Assembly (NCBI RefSeq): GCF_003024195.1
Contig: NZ_KZ679068.1
Span: 1 to 62,134, forward strand
Direction: 5' to 3'
Length of the DNA stretch: 62,134 nucleotides
Origin: Streptomyces dioscori
Lineage (GTDB): Bacteria; Actinomycetota; Actinomycetes; Streptomycetales; Streptomycetaceae
Under the pieces are notes generated by a model. That model did not search any database. It saw only the letters and a list, made by a program, of their open reading frames with translations, and was not told the DNA's origin. Positions 17,661 through 25,420 of the stretch are shown one piece after another (position 1 is the stretch's first letter; each line of letters starts with the position of its first letter). The position numbers and the translations under genes were made by a program.

Positions 17661-17946
17661 GCCGGACCGTGATTGATCTCAGCGCCAACCGGGTTCGATT
17701 GATCTAGGTAAGGACGTTGTTGTGATGCCGCGTGACGACCGGCCCATCCCTTCACGTCCTTGAGGGCGATCACCCCAGAGCCTCCTGCCGAGGCTTCCGC
17801 GTGCGCCGGGCCGAGCCTCGGGGAGGCGGTCCACGTCCTCCGCGAACAGCCCTCCGCGCTGGGCGGGCGCATCCAGTCGGGCAGTGCGGTCATGGCTTCG
17901 CCATAGCGGTGCGTCGGGTCCGGAAGGCTGCGCGCGCGGGGCTATC

Positions 17947-19061
17947 CTACTCGGCCGGCAGACGGAGCATCGGTTCGAAGGCCGCGTCCTCCTCGCCCTC
18001 GACCGAAGGGAGGAAGCCGTCCGGGACGGTGCGGGCGGCCGTGGTGAGGAGGCGGGCGAGGACCTCGGGATGGTCCGGGTTGTCCTCAAGGTGGTCGGCG
18101 TTGAGCGCGGGGGGACGGAAGCCGGCCAGGGCGTCGTGCCAGGAGGGGAGGACGATGGCCAGGGTCAGGGCCTCGGCGAGGGACTCCGCGATGAGGGAAG
18201 CCTGGCCCTCGGAGTCGGTGTAGAGGACGGGGCGGACGCGGTCGGAGCCGGCCGGGCCGCAGAGGTAGTGGGTGCCTCCCGCGTTGCAGCCGGCCACGGG
18301 CTCCACCGGGAGACCGGCCGGCAGGGCGATCGACTCGATGGGGTCGGTCCGCGTGAGGTCGAACTCACCGTCGCAGGCGAGGTACGCCTCGACCTCGGGG
18401 CGGCGGCGATCCGGCGGAGCAGGGCCTCGTCGGAGAGGGCGGCCGGGTTGAGGCCGCGGGCGGCTTCGGGGGTCAGGGGGTGGCCTGCGAGGACGTGGCG
18501 GACGGTGTCGAGGGGGACGGGCCGCCCGTAGTCCTCCTCGAAGTGCGCCTGGACGGCCTCGGGGGAGCGGTCGGTGAGGAGGCGGAAGAGGTGCCCGGAG
18601 CCGTCCGGGTCCGGGCTGCCCGAGGGGAACTGGATGCCCGAGCCGGTGCGCCAGGTGCTGCTGTCGGTCTCCCACCACAGGCAGGCGGTGACCCGCGGAG
18701 CGCCGAGGCCCTCGTCGACGAAGGCCGGGTCGTCCAGGAGCGGGCGCAGCGCGGCGGGCACCTCGTCGATGACACCGGGCCAGACCTGTTCGTCGTCCGT
18801 GGCGTACGGGCTCATCTCCGACTCGTGGTCGAAGCCGCGGACGAGCACACCGGCCGGGGTGAAGAGGACGGAGAAGTCGTCACCCGAGCCGTTGTCCATC
18901 ACGGCCACCTCCGTCCCAGGCCCCCAGGTGGTGGAGAAGGAGTAGCGGGAGAATCGCGGGTCGCGGCAGATCGCCTGGTCCAGCACGGCCAGCGCACGCA
19001 GGTACGCGCGGAGCTCGGCGGGGTGCGGGAGGAGGGCGGCGGTCGTGTGCACGGTGTCCAT
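17947..19061 (-). pseudogene. Conserved hypothetical protein broken by one frameshift
   Basis: From the ATG at 19061 the first about 220 residues (L-P-H-P-A-E-L-R-A-Y-L-R-A-L, F-S-V-L-F-T-P-A-G-V-L-V-R-G-F-D-H-E-S-E) read well up to L-L-R-R-I-A-A. The frame then degenerates. A second frame resumes exactly there as P-E-V-E-A-Y-L-A-C-D-G-E-F-D and runs to the stop at 17947. Loss of one base near 18400 (CCGAGG where CCGGAGG would keep the frame) explains this. Joined, the protein would have about 371 residues. I recognise no family with certainty. A sequencing error is possible. Confidence 0.7.
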
Positions 19062-19581
19062 GGGCTCATGTAAGCAGCCGGCACTGACATCCAGGACGGC
19101 GGTTCGGTCGCACCTGCTCTCTCACACAGGGAACGAAAAGCCCAGCTCACGCAGGCGGGGCAAGCACACTGCGAGACATTGCTCCACAGACGCGGCATCG
19201 GTTCGCACAAGGACGTCCTCGCGCAACGGCGCTCCACTGGCGACGAAGGTCCAAGGCTTGCCCCTCACTCAATCTCGGCCGCCTGCCGCGCGTGCCCGGA
19301 TTCGACGTGGTGGGCCACATCGATGCCGCCAATCCCGAAGGCGGGGACCTAACGAATGGTCAGCACCGCCACCTTCCGCGCCGGCCGGCATCACCGCACT
19401 GACACAGCGCTTCGTACGAGAGTGCCATGAACCGCCGCCCTCGATGCGGACGCGCGAGTCCGGCCCGACATGCTCCGTCACCTGGAGAGTGTTTCTTCCC
19501 GTGCGGGATGCCCCGATTCGTGAAAGTGCAAGGCTGCGGTGTGTGCCCGTCGTTCCAGGATTGCGCGCCGCACTGACCGCT
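19062..19581. other. No recognisable gene
   Basis: Open frames on both strands here lack protein-like composition and convincing starts. The stretch includes the upstream region of the frameshifted gene and the region beyond the MerR stop. Nothing specific is seen. Confidence 0.5.
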
Positions 19582-20376
19582 TCAGGTGACGCGGAAGACG
19601 GGCCAGCCGATCTGGGTGCGCCACGCAGCAGGATCGCTTGTGTCGCGGGGGCCGACAACGTAGACCTCCCGCACCGGCCCGGCGACCGACATGGCGTTTT
19701 CCACCACCCAGGTTCCGAGTTCGCCGTAGGTGACCTCGACGCCGTCGTGCTCGCCGACGTGAGTGGTGACGGCCAGTTCCGCGGCCGGCAGGATCATGGG
19801 GTGCACGCGTCCGGTGCGAGGGGGCGCGGCGGTCGGCAGGTAGACGGTCGCGTGGCCGCGTTCCTGTTCGAAAAGGGCGTTGTCGTAGCTGCCGCCCGGC
19901 GGTCCGGTCGCGGCGGCGCCGACGGCTGTCTCCAGTTCGGCCATCGCGCCTGCGTACCAGGCCGAGACGTCGCCATGCCCGATGACGGCTTCCACTGCGG
20001 CGACCGTCCGGGCGGGCTCCGCACGCAGCTCGACGTCGATCGGCGCGGGGTCGGGCCGGAGCAGGCGGCGCAGCGAGACGACCGCGGCGCGGGTGCGGTC
20101 GAGTACGTCCTCAAGGCGTTGCAGGTGGTCCGCGACCAGGGCCGCCCGGACACCGGGGTCGGGGGTCCGCAGGATCCGCTGCACCTCGCTCAAGGGGACG
20201 TCGAGGTCGCGGAGGCGGTGGATGACCTGTGCGGTCGGGATCTGGTCGACGCGGTAGTAGCGGTAACCGGTGGTCTCATCCACCACGGCGGGTTCCAGCA
20301 GGGCCGCCTCGTGGTAGCGGCGCAGGGTCCGCACGCTCAGGTGGGTCAGCCGCGAGAACTCGCCGATGGTCAGCAT
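19582..20376 (-). CDS. MerR-family regulator with GyrI-like effector domain
   Basis: This 264-residue regulator starts M-L-T-I-G-E-F-S-R-L-T-H-L-S-V-R-T-L-R-R-Y-H, the MerR winged HTH, followed by G-Y-R-Y-Y-R. A coiled-coil dimer helix spans about residues 75-115. A C-terminal GyrI/BmrR-like domain begins at about 120 with D-V-E-L-R-A-E-P-A-R-T-V-A-A-V and has Y-G-E-L-G-T-W-V and E-V-Y-V-V-G-P. It resembles BmrR-type multidrug-sensing regulators. It is divergent from the NTF2-like and SDR genes and has a MerR-type promoter with wide spacing in front of its own start. Confidence 0.88.
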   Translation of the reverse strand: MLTIGEFSRLTHLSVRTLRRYHEAALLEPAVVDETTGYRYYRVDQIPTAQVIHRLRDLDVPLSEVQRILRTPDPGVRAALVADHLQRLEDVLDRTRAAVVSLRRLLRPDPAPIDVELRAEPARTVAAVEAVIGHGDVSAWYAGAMAELETAVGAAATGPPGGSYDNALFEQERGHATVYLPTAAPPRTGRVHPMILPAAELAVTTHVGEHDGVEVTYGELGTWVVENAMSVAGPVREVYVVGPRDTSDPAAWRTQIGWPVFRVT

Positions 20377-20383
20377 CCCCTCA

Positions 20384-20414
20384 TTGTGAACGCTCCCCCT
20401 GGGGGAGAGTCCAC
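20384..20414 (-). promoter_or_regulatory. MerR-type promoter/operator with 19-bp spacer
   Basis: On the minus strand, -35-like TGGACT and -10-like CACAAT are 19 bp apart, the wide spacing typical of MerR-activated promoters. Between them sits a symmetrical CTCCCCC-A-GGGGGAG element (20393-20407). The position directly upstream of the merR start suggests autoregulation, with possible influence on the divergent gene at 20455. Confidence 0.65.
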
Positions 20415-20454
20415 GGCTTGACCCTCCCGCGCCGTGAGGTCACACGGTGGGCTC

Positions 20455-20835
20455 ATGACACAGCACACCGATCTCCCGTCCGATCTGCTCCCGACCACCG
20501 ATCTGCTCCCGACCACCGTGCGCGAGTTCTTCGCCGCTCACGACGCCCGCGACGCCGACACCGCCACGTCGTTCCTCGCCGAGGATGTGGTGGTCGTCGA
20601 CCAGGACGAGACCTTCCGCGGCCGGGAGAAGACCCACGCCTTCCTGCGGGACGCCGGATCCGAGTTCGCCTACACGACCGAGCAGATCGGCGCTCACCGC
20701 GTCGATGACGCGCACTGGGTGGTGACCGTGCGGCTGGAGGGCACCTTCCCGGGCGGCACCGCCGAGCTCGACTACCGGTTCACGCTGCACGACGACCTCA
20801 TCGCCGAACTCGTCATCGCCAACCACCCGGCCTGA
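20455..20835 (+). CDS. NTF2-like / SnoaL-type small protein
   Basis: The 126-residue product shows the NTF2-like pattern: V-R-E-F-F-A-A-H-D-A-R-D-A-D-T-A helix, F-L-A-E-D-V-V-V-V-D strand, G-R-E-K-T-H-A-F-L, then W-V-V-T-V-R-L-E-G-T-F and Y-R-F-T-L-H-D-D-L-I-A-E-L-V-I. These folds bind small hydrophobic ligands or act as isomerases and cyclases. The N-terminus has a tandem L-L-P-T-T-D / L-L-P-T-T from a short DNA repeat. An upstream GTG would add seven residues; the ATG at 20455 is preferred. It is divergent from MerR and 38 bp before the SDR gene. Confidence 0.75.
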   Translation: MTQHTDLPSDLLPTTDLLPTTVREFFAAHDARDADTATSFLAEDVVVVDQDETFRGREKTHAFLRDAGSEFAYTTEQIGAHRVDDAHWVVTVRLEGTFPGGTAELDYRFTLHDDLIAELVIANHPA

Positions 20836-20873
20836 CCGACCCCACGCCACCTCGATCTTCAGTGGAGAGAAAA

Positions 20874-21662
20874 ATGTCTGGTTCAGATCGCGATCGCCTC
20901 GACGGTCGCCGGGCGCTGGTCACGGGCGGTTCGAAGGGCTCGGGCAAGGCCGTCGCAGAGAGACTGCGAGAGATGGGTGCCGACGTGTACGTGACGGCAC
21001 GAACGATGCCCGACGGGTACGAGCACCCGGACCGGTTCATCGAAGCGGACGTGACGACGATCGAGGGCACCAACGCCGTGGCCGCTCGCATCGCAGAAGC
21101 CGGCGGCACACTCGACATCCTGGTGCACGTCGTCGGAGGAGCGTCGACGCCGGCCGGTGGATTCGCGGTCATCACCGATGACCAGTGGCTCACCGAACTG
21201 AACCTCAACCTCCTGGGAGCGGTGCGCCTTGATCGAGCTCTCCTCCCGGCAATGATCCGGTCCGGGGCGGGCGTGGTGCTGCACTTCACCTCGATCCAGC
21301 GTGAACTGCCCCAGTACGACGCGTCCTTGGCCTACGCAGCGGCGAAGGCCGCGCTGCGCACGTACAGCAAGGGCCTGGCCAACGAGCTCGCGCCGCGCGG
21401 CGTACGGGTCAACGCGATCAGCCCCGGCGGAATCGAGACCGAGGCCTACGAAAGGTTCGTGGACCGGATCGCCGAGGGCAACGGACTCACACGTGAAGCC
21501 GCCAAGCAGACCATCTACGACTCCCTCGGCGGAGTACCCCTGGGACGATTCGCGAACACCGAGGAGATCGCGGACCTGGTCGGGTTCCTGGTCTCGGACC
21601 GCGCCTCGGCCATCGTGGGCGCCGAGTACGTGATCGACGGCGGCACCGTCCCGACCGTCTGA
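20874..21662 (+). CDS. SDR-family oxidoreductase
   Basis: This 262-residue short-chain dehydrogenase has T-G-G-S-K-G-S-G as glycine loop (Ser replacing the common Ile). V-T-A-R-T with an Arg suggests NADP(H), H-V-V-G-G replaces N-N-A-G, the catalytic Ser is in F-T-S-I-Q, and Y-A-A-A-K carries Tyr and Lys. The insert F-V-D-R-I-A-E-G-N-G-L-T-R-E-A-A-K near the C-terminus resembles SDRs of the DUF/secondary-metabolite type. GGAGAG precedes the ATG at 20874. It is probably co-transcribed with the NTF2-like gene under MerR control. Confidence 0.9.
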   Translation: MSGSDRDRLDGRRALVTGGSKGSGKAVAERLREMGADVYVTARTMPDGYEHPDRFIEADVTTIEGTNAVAARIAEAGGTLDILVHVVGGASTPAGGFAVITDDQWLTELNLNLLGAVRLDRALLPAMIRSGAGVVLHFTSIQRELPQYDASLAYAAAKAALRTYSKGLANELAPRGVRVNAISPGGIETEAYERFVDRIAEGNGLTREAAKQTIYDSLGGVPLGRFANTEEIADLVGFLVSDRASAIVGAEYVIDGGTVPTV

Positions 21663-21990
21663 GCCGGTCACCGGCTCCGCGTGGCAACGCGCGAACAGCT
21701 CGACCCGACGGCTGCGCGTCATCAGTCTGCGTGTGCGAGTACTCAGGTTGACCCACCAGATGGCAGGCCGCATCGGCCACGTGACATTGCATCGATGACC
21801 CGTGAGCGGGGGCAGGCAGACACCCAGTTGCCTAAAGTAGGGAGAACACCCGACCACACCCATCACTGACCGGACATCCGCCCGACCGGCCGGACCGCCC
21901 CCGCCCTTCGACCCGGAGCTCGCTCCCGTCATCGAGGTCCTGACCAGCCTGCGTTCCCCTGGCGCGTACCGTTCGGACAACATCGTCGAG

Positions 21991-22992
21991 ATGCGCAAGC
22001 CCGTCCCCGGGGTGGAGACCCCGACCGATGAGGTCCTCTCGCGCGGTGGCACCTACAGCGTGGGGGAGTGGGAGATGCCGGGGCCGGACGGGGAAGCGGA
22101 CGTCTCGCTGCTGATCTGCCTCCCGAAGCATGCGGCGACCCCGACCCCGGCGATCTACCACATCCACGGCGGCGGCATGATCGTCAGAGACAACCGGTTC
22201 GGCCTGGTCGAGATGCTGAACCTGGCCGAACCGATGGGCATGGCCGTGGTCTCGGTCGAGTACCGGCTCGCACCCGAGACACCCCCCCCGGGTCCCGTCG
22301 AGGATTGCTACGCGGGCCTGGTGCGGGTGTCGGATCACGCCCACGAACTCAACATCGACCCTGAACGCATCGTCATCGGCGGTGCGAGCGCCGGCGGCGG
22401 ACTCGCGGCAGGTGTCACCCTGATGGCGGGCGACCGCAACGGCCCGGCCATCCTGGCCCAGCTGCTCCTGTCGCCGATGCTCGATGACCGCAACGACTCG
22501 CCCTCTGCCCAGCAGATGCGCGGCGTCGGTATCTGGGACAGCTCCTCGAACGAGACCGGATGGAACGCGCTCCTCGGCGACGGCGTTCGCGGAGGACCAA
22601 ACGTGTCCCCGTATGCTGCGCCTTCCCGTGCGACAGACCTCTCCGGCCTGCCGTCCACGTTCATCGACGTCGGGTCGGCCGAAACGTTCCGGGACAAGGA
22701 CATCGCCTACGCAGGCTGCCTATGGCAGGCGGGCGGCCGCCTCGAACTGCACGTATGGCCCGGTGGGTTCCACGGTTTCGACGTCGTGGCCCCGCATGCC
22801 GTGATCTCGCAGGACGCCATCGCCGCCCTGGTGCAGACGGTGGCGGCGAGTGTGTCGTCCAGCGCCGTACGCGAGCCGCCCGGCCGGCGCCGATGCGGAT
22901 CCAGGCCCAGTTGTAGGAGCGCGGGCCTTTCGCTCCGTACCCGTTCCCGGCCGGGTCCGCGACAAGATCGCGAAGTCAGAGTGCAGTCCTAA
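21991..22992 (+). CDS. HSL-family esterase/lipase (alpha/beta hydrolase), start unusual
   Basis: The product has H-I-H-G-G-G-M (oxyanion loop), G-G-A-S-A-G-G-G (nucleophile Ser), F-I-D-V-G-S-A-E-T-F-R-D (Asp) and W-P-G-G-F-H-G-F-D (His), the complete hormone-sensitive-lipase set. From the first ATG at 21991 it has 333 residues. The open frame extends upstream to 21841 without ATG or GTG, and that part (P-P-P-F-D-P-E-L-A-P-V-I-E-V-L) looks like a family N-terminus. The codons ATC-ACT-GAC at 21862 stand where ATG-ACT-GAC would be expected. The last about 45 residues are Arg/Ser-rich, past the normal end, and run into a direct repeat. Confidence 0.85.
   Translation: MRKPVPGVETPTDEVLSRGGTYSVGEWEMPGPDGEADVSLLICLPKHAATPTPAIYHIHGGGMIVRDNRFGLVEMLNLAEPMGMAVVSVEYRLAPETPPPGPVEDCYAGLVRVSDHAHELNIDPERIVIGGASAGGGLAAGVTLMAGDRNGPAILAQLLLSPMLDDRNDSPSAQQMRGVGIWDSSSNETGWNALLGDGVRGGPNVSPYAAPSRATDLSGLPSTFIDVGSAETFRDKDIAYAGCLWQAGGRLELHVWPGGFHGFDVVAPHAVISQDAIAALVQTVAASVSSSAVREPPGRRRCGSRPSCRSAGLSLRTRSRPGPRQDREVRVQS
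22939..22978. repeat. 40-bp direct repeat, copy 1
   Basis: This copy differs from the one at 24221-24260 at two of 40 positions. It contains the inverted pair CGCGA and TCGCG (CGCGACAAGATCGCG). It overlaps the extended 3' end of the esterase gene and ends 10 bp before the stop of the aldo/keto reductase gene. Confidence 0.9.
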
Positions 22993-23981
22993 CCCCGAGC
23001 GACCTCAACGGTGTGCGCGGGCGTGTAGCGCTCGCCCGTCACCTGGTCGCTCAGCGGGTCCAGCACGGCCAGCGCCTGGGCGTCCAGGGTGAGTTCCAGC
23101 GCGGCCGCGTTCTGCTCCAGCCGGGCCGGGCTGCGGGTGCCCGGTATGGCCGCCACCGCCACCCCGAGCCGCTCGGCCTGGGCGTACACCCAGGCCAGCG
23201 CCACCTGGGCCGGGGTGGCGTCCAGCCGGTCCGCCACCTCACGCACGGTCTGCGCGACCTTCTCGTTGGCCTCGCCCGCCTCGCCGGCGAAGCGGGGGTT
23301 GGTGCGCCGGAAGTCCTTCTCGCCCAGCGTGGAGCGGTCCAGGGTGCCGGTCAGGAACCCCCGCCCCAGCGGCGAGTAGGGCACCAGCCCGACCCCCAGC
23401 TCGGCCATCACCGGGGTGAGCGCCTCGACGTCGCGGGTCCACAGCGAGTACTCGCTCTGCACCGCGGTGATCGGGTGCACCGCGTGCGCCCGGCGCAGCA
23501 GTTCGCCGTCGACCTCGGACAGGCCCAGATGCCGGACCTTGCCCGCCTCGACGAGCTCGGCCATCGCTCCGACGGTCTCCTCGATCTCCACGTCCTGGGG
23601 CGGGCGGTGGGCGTAGTACAGGTCGATCACCTCGACGCCCAGCCGCAGCAGCGAGGCGTCGCAGGAGCGCAGCACGTAGTCCCGGGCACCGCGGATGCGG
23701 CGTGCCCGGTCGCCGGCGCTACGGTCGATGCCGAACTTGGTGGCCAGCTGCACCTGGTCCCGGCGGCCGTTAACGGCCCGGCCCACCAGCACCTCGTTGT
23801 GTCCGGTGCCGTAGGCGTCGGCGGTGTCCAGGAACGTGATGCCCAGCTCCAGGGCCCGGTCGATGGTGGCCAGGCCGCCGTCCCAGTCGGCGGCGCCGTA
23901 GCTCTCGCTCATCCCCATGCACCCCAGGCCCATCGCGCTGACGGTGAGACCGGGCGAGCCGAGCGTGGTTCGGGTGATCAT
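22989..23981 (-). CDS. Aldo/keto reductase
   Basis: This 330-residue AKR is of the AKR13/IolS-like type. The catalytic residues are visible: Asp and Tyr in L-D-T-A-D-A-Y-G, Lys in L-A-T-K-F-G and His in D-L-Y-Y-A-H-R-P. The NADPH-binding end has I-P-G-T-R-S-P-A-R-L-E-Q-N. G-L-G-C-M-G-M-S at the N-terminus is characteristic of this subgroup, which reduces small aldehydes and ketones. The gene is enclosed by two 40-bp direct repeats, an arrangement suggesting insertion as a cassette. Confidence 0.92.
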   Translation of the reverse strand: MITRTTLGSPGLTVSAMGLGCMGMSESYGAADWDGGLATIDRALELGITFLDTADAYGTGHNEVLVGRAVNGRRDQVQLATKFGIDRSAGDRARRIRGARDYVLRSCDASLLRLGVEVIDLYYAHRPPQDVEIEETVGAMAELVEAGKVRHLGLSEVDGELLRRAHAVHPITAVQSEYSLWTRDVEALTPVMAELGVGLVPYSPLGRGFLTGTLDRSTLGEKDFRRTNPRFAGEAGEANEKVAQTVREVADRLDATPAQVALAWVYAQAERLGVAVAAIPGTRSPARLEQNAAALELTLDAQALAVLDPLSDQVTGERYTPAHTVEVARG

Positions 23982-24220
23982 GCGCGGATACTCCTCCTGC
24001 CCAGCGGACCGGGCGGTACCTCAAGGGCCGACGAATGACTCCGACGCTAGGACTTGGAGCGCACCCGAAGTCAAGCCGGAGAACCGGCCCCGCCGGCAGA
24101 TCAGGCACGGCGGGGGCACGGGAGGGTGAAGCGGTTCACCGACAGCAGGTCGCCACAGGGCCCGGACATCGCGTATGTCCCGGCCGTCTTCACCAGCGGG
24201 TGCAGAGGCTCAGTGGCCGG

Positions 24221-24260
24221 ACCCGTTCCCAGCAGGGTCCGCGACAAGATCGCGAAGTCA
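24221..24260. repeat. 40-bp direct repeat, copy 2
   Basis: Same sequence and orientation as 22939-22978 with two differences. It lies about 240 bp upstream of the aldo/keto reductase start, so the two copies frame the gene. There is no transposase between them. Confidence 0.9.
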
Positions 24261-24618
24261 AACTGGAGTGCTGGAGTCCGTCTGCAAGCTGATCTTGTCC
24301 AGAGCAGGAATGACGCGAGAGTGACCGCCGCTTCGCAGGAGATCACAGTTTCGTCGTATCTGGTGGCCGGCCGAAGCCCAGCGCTCTGCCGCGGCGCTCG
24401 AAACGCCAGGCGGACAGCACCGGTTTGATCAACTGCAGAGCGCATCGGACCGGTCACCTGGATACGCACGACATTCCATGATGCGGCATTCATTCCGCAT
24501 GCCCGGCAGACCGCGGTGACCGTGGCCACGCTCGACTTCAGCCCTGCACTTTCGTTTGTCCACCTCCGAACGGCCTTCGCGGTAAGGACACTTCCGACCT
24601 CCCGGCGCCGGTGGTCGC
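24261..24618. other. Intergenic region before the response regulator
   Basis: No gene is supported. The stretch is less G/C-rich near 24480-24560 and should contain the upstream promoter elements of the two-component operon. No terminator was noticed. Confidence 0.45.
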
Positions 24619-24624
24619 TACGAT
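24619..24624 (+). promoter_or_regulatory. Likely -10 element TACGAT of the two-component operon
   Basis: TACGAT ends 7 bp before the GTG at 24632, which would give a leaderless or nearly leaderless mRNA, common in Streptomyces. This supports 24632 rather than the in-frame GTG at 24611, because the -10 box would otherwise lie inside the coding region. Confidence 0.5.
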
Positions 24625-24631
24625 CTGCGGC

Positions 24632-25420
24632 GTGTGCGCAAACATTGTGGTCGCCGAAGACGACGCGAAGCAGGCCGAATTGGTCCGCCGTTACCTGGAG
24701 CACGAGGGTCACGCCGTCACGGTCGTCGGGGACGGCCGGACGGCTCTTGAGACGGTCCGGCACCGGGAACCCGACCTGGTCGTCCTCGACGTGATGATGC
24801 CCGGGGCCGACGGTCTCGACGTCGTACGGATCCTGCGCGCCGAACGCCGGGAGGTGCCGGTGCTGATGCTGACGGCCCGCAGCACCGAGGACGATCTGCT
24901 GCTCGGCCTCGACCTCGGTGCCGACGACTACATGACCAAGCCGTTCAGTCCGCGTGAACTCACTGCCCGGGTAAGGACGTTGCTTCGCCGCAATCGGCGC
25001 GCCCCCGATCCGGCTCCGTCTCCGGCGACCGTACCCGCCCCCGCCCCCGCCCCCGCTCCCGCCTCGGGCCCCGAAGCGGCCCCGGACGACGAGGTGTTGA
25101 CGGTCGGCGCGCTCAGGGTCGATCCCTTGCGGCATGAGGTGTCGGTGGCCGGGACCCCCGTCGAGTGCACGCCCGGTGAGTTCCGTCTCCTCGCGGCGAT
25201 GGCGGCCGAGCCCGGCCGGGTCTTCACCAGGGCACGGCTCCTTGACGAGCTGCACGGCTTCGACAAGTACATCAGCGGCCGGACCGTCGACGTGCACGTC
25301 ATGAACCTGCGCAAGAAGATCGAGCGCGTCCCACGACGGCCGGCCCGCCTCATCACCGTCTTCGGCGTCGGCTACAAACTCACGGACCCCGCGAAGAACG
25401 TGCGCCATGCGTCGTCCTGA
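24632..25420 (+). CDS. OmpR-family response regulator
   Basis: This 262-residue regulator has a receiver domain at 3-118 with acidic Asp10/Asp11, phospho-acceptor Asp53 in V-V-L-D-V-M-M-P-G, Thr81 and Lys103 in T-K-P-F-S-P. An unusual linker of alternating Pro-Ala follows (about residues 129-150), then an OmpR-type winged helix (T-P-G-E-F-R-L-L-A-A-M, then S-G-R-T-V-D-V-H-V-M-N-L-R-K-K-I). It is followed with a 14-bp overlap by the sensor kinase. The downstream surface protein and sortase are likely its targets. Confidence 0.92.
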   Translation: MCANIVVAEDDAKQAELVRRYLEHEGHAVTVVGDGRTALETVRHREPDLVVLDVMMPGADGLDVVRILRAERREVPVLMLTARSTEDDLLLGLDLGADDYMTKPFSPRELTARVRTLLRRNRRAPDPAPSPATVPAPAPAPAPASGPEAAPDDEVLTVGALRVDPLRHEVSVAGTPVECTPGEFRLLAAMAAEPGRVFTRARLLDELHGFDKYISGRTVDVHVMNLRKKIERVPRRPARLITVFGVGYKLTDPAKNVRHASS

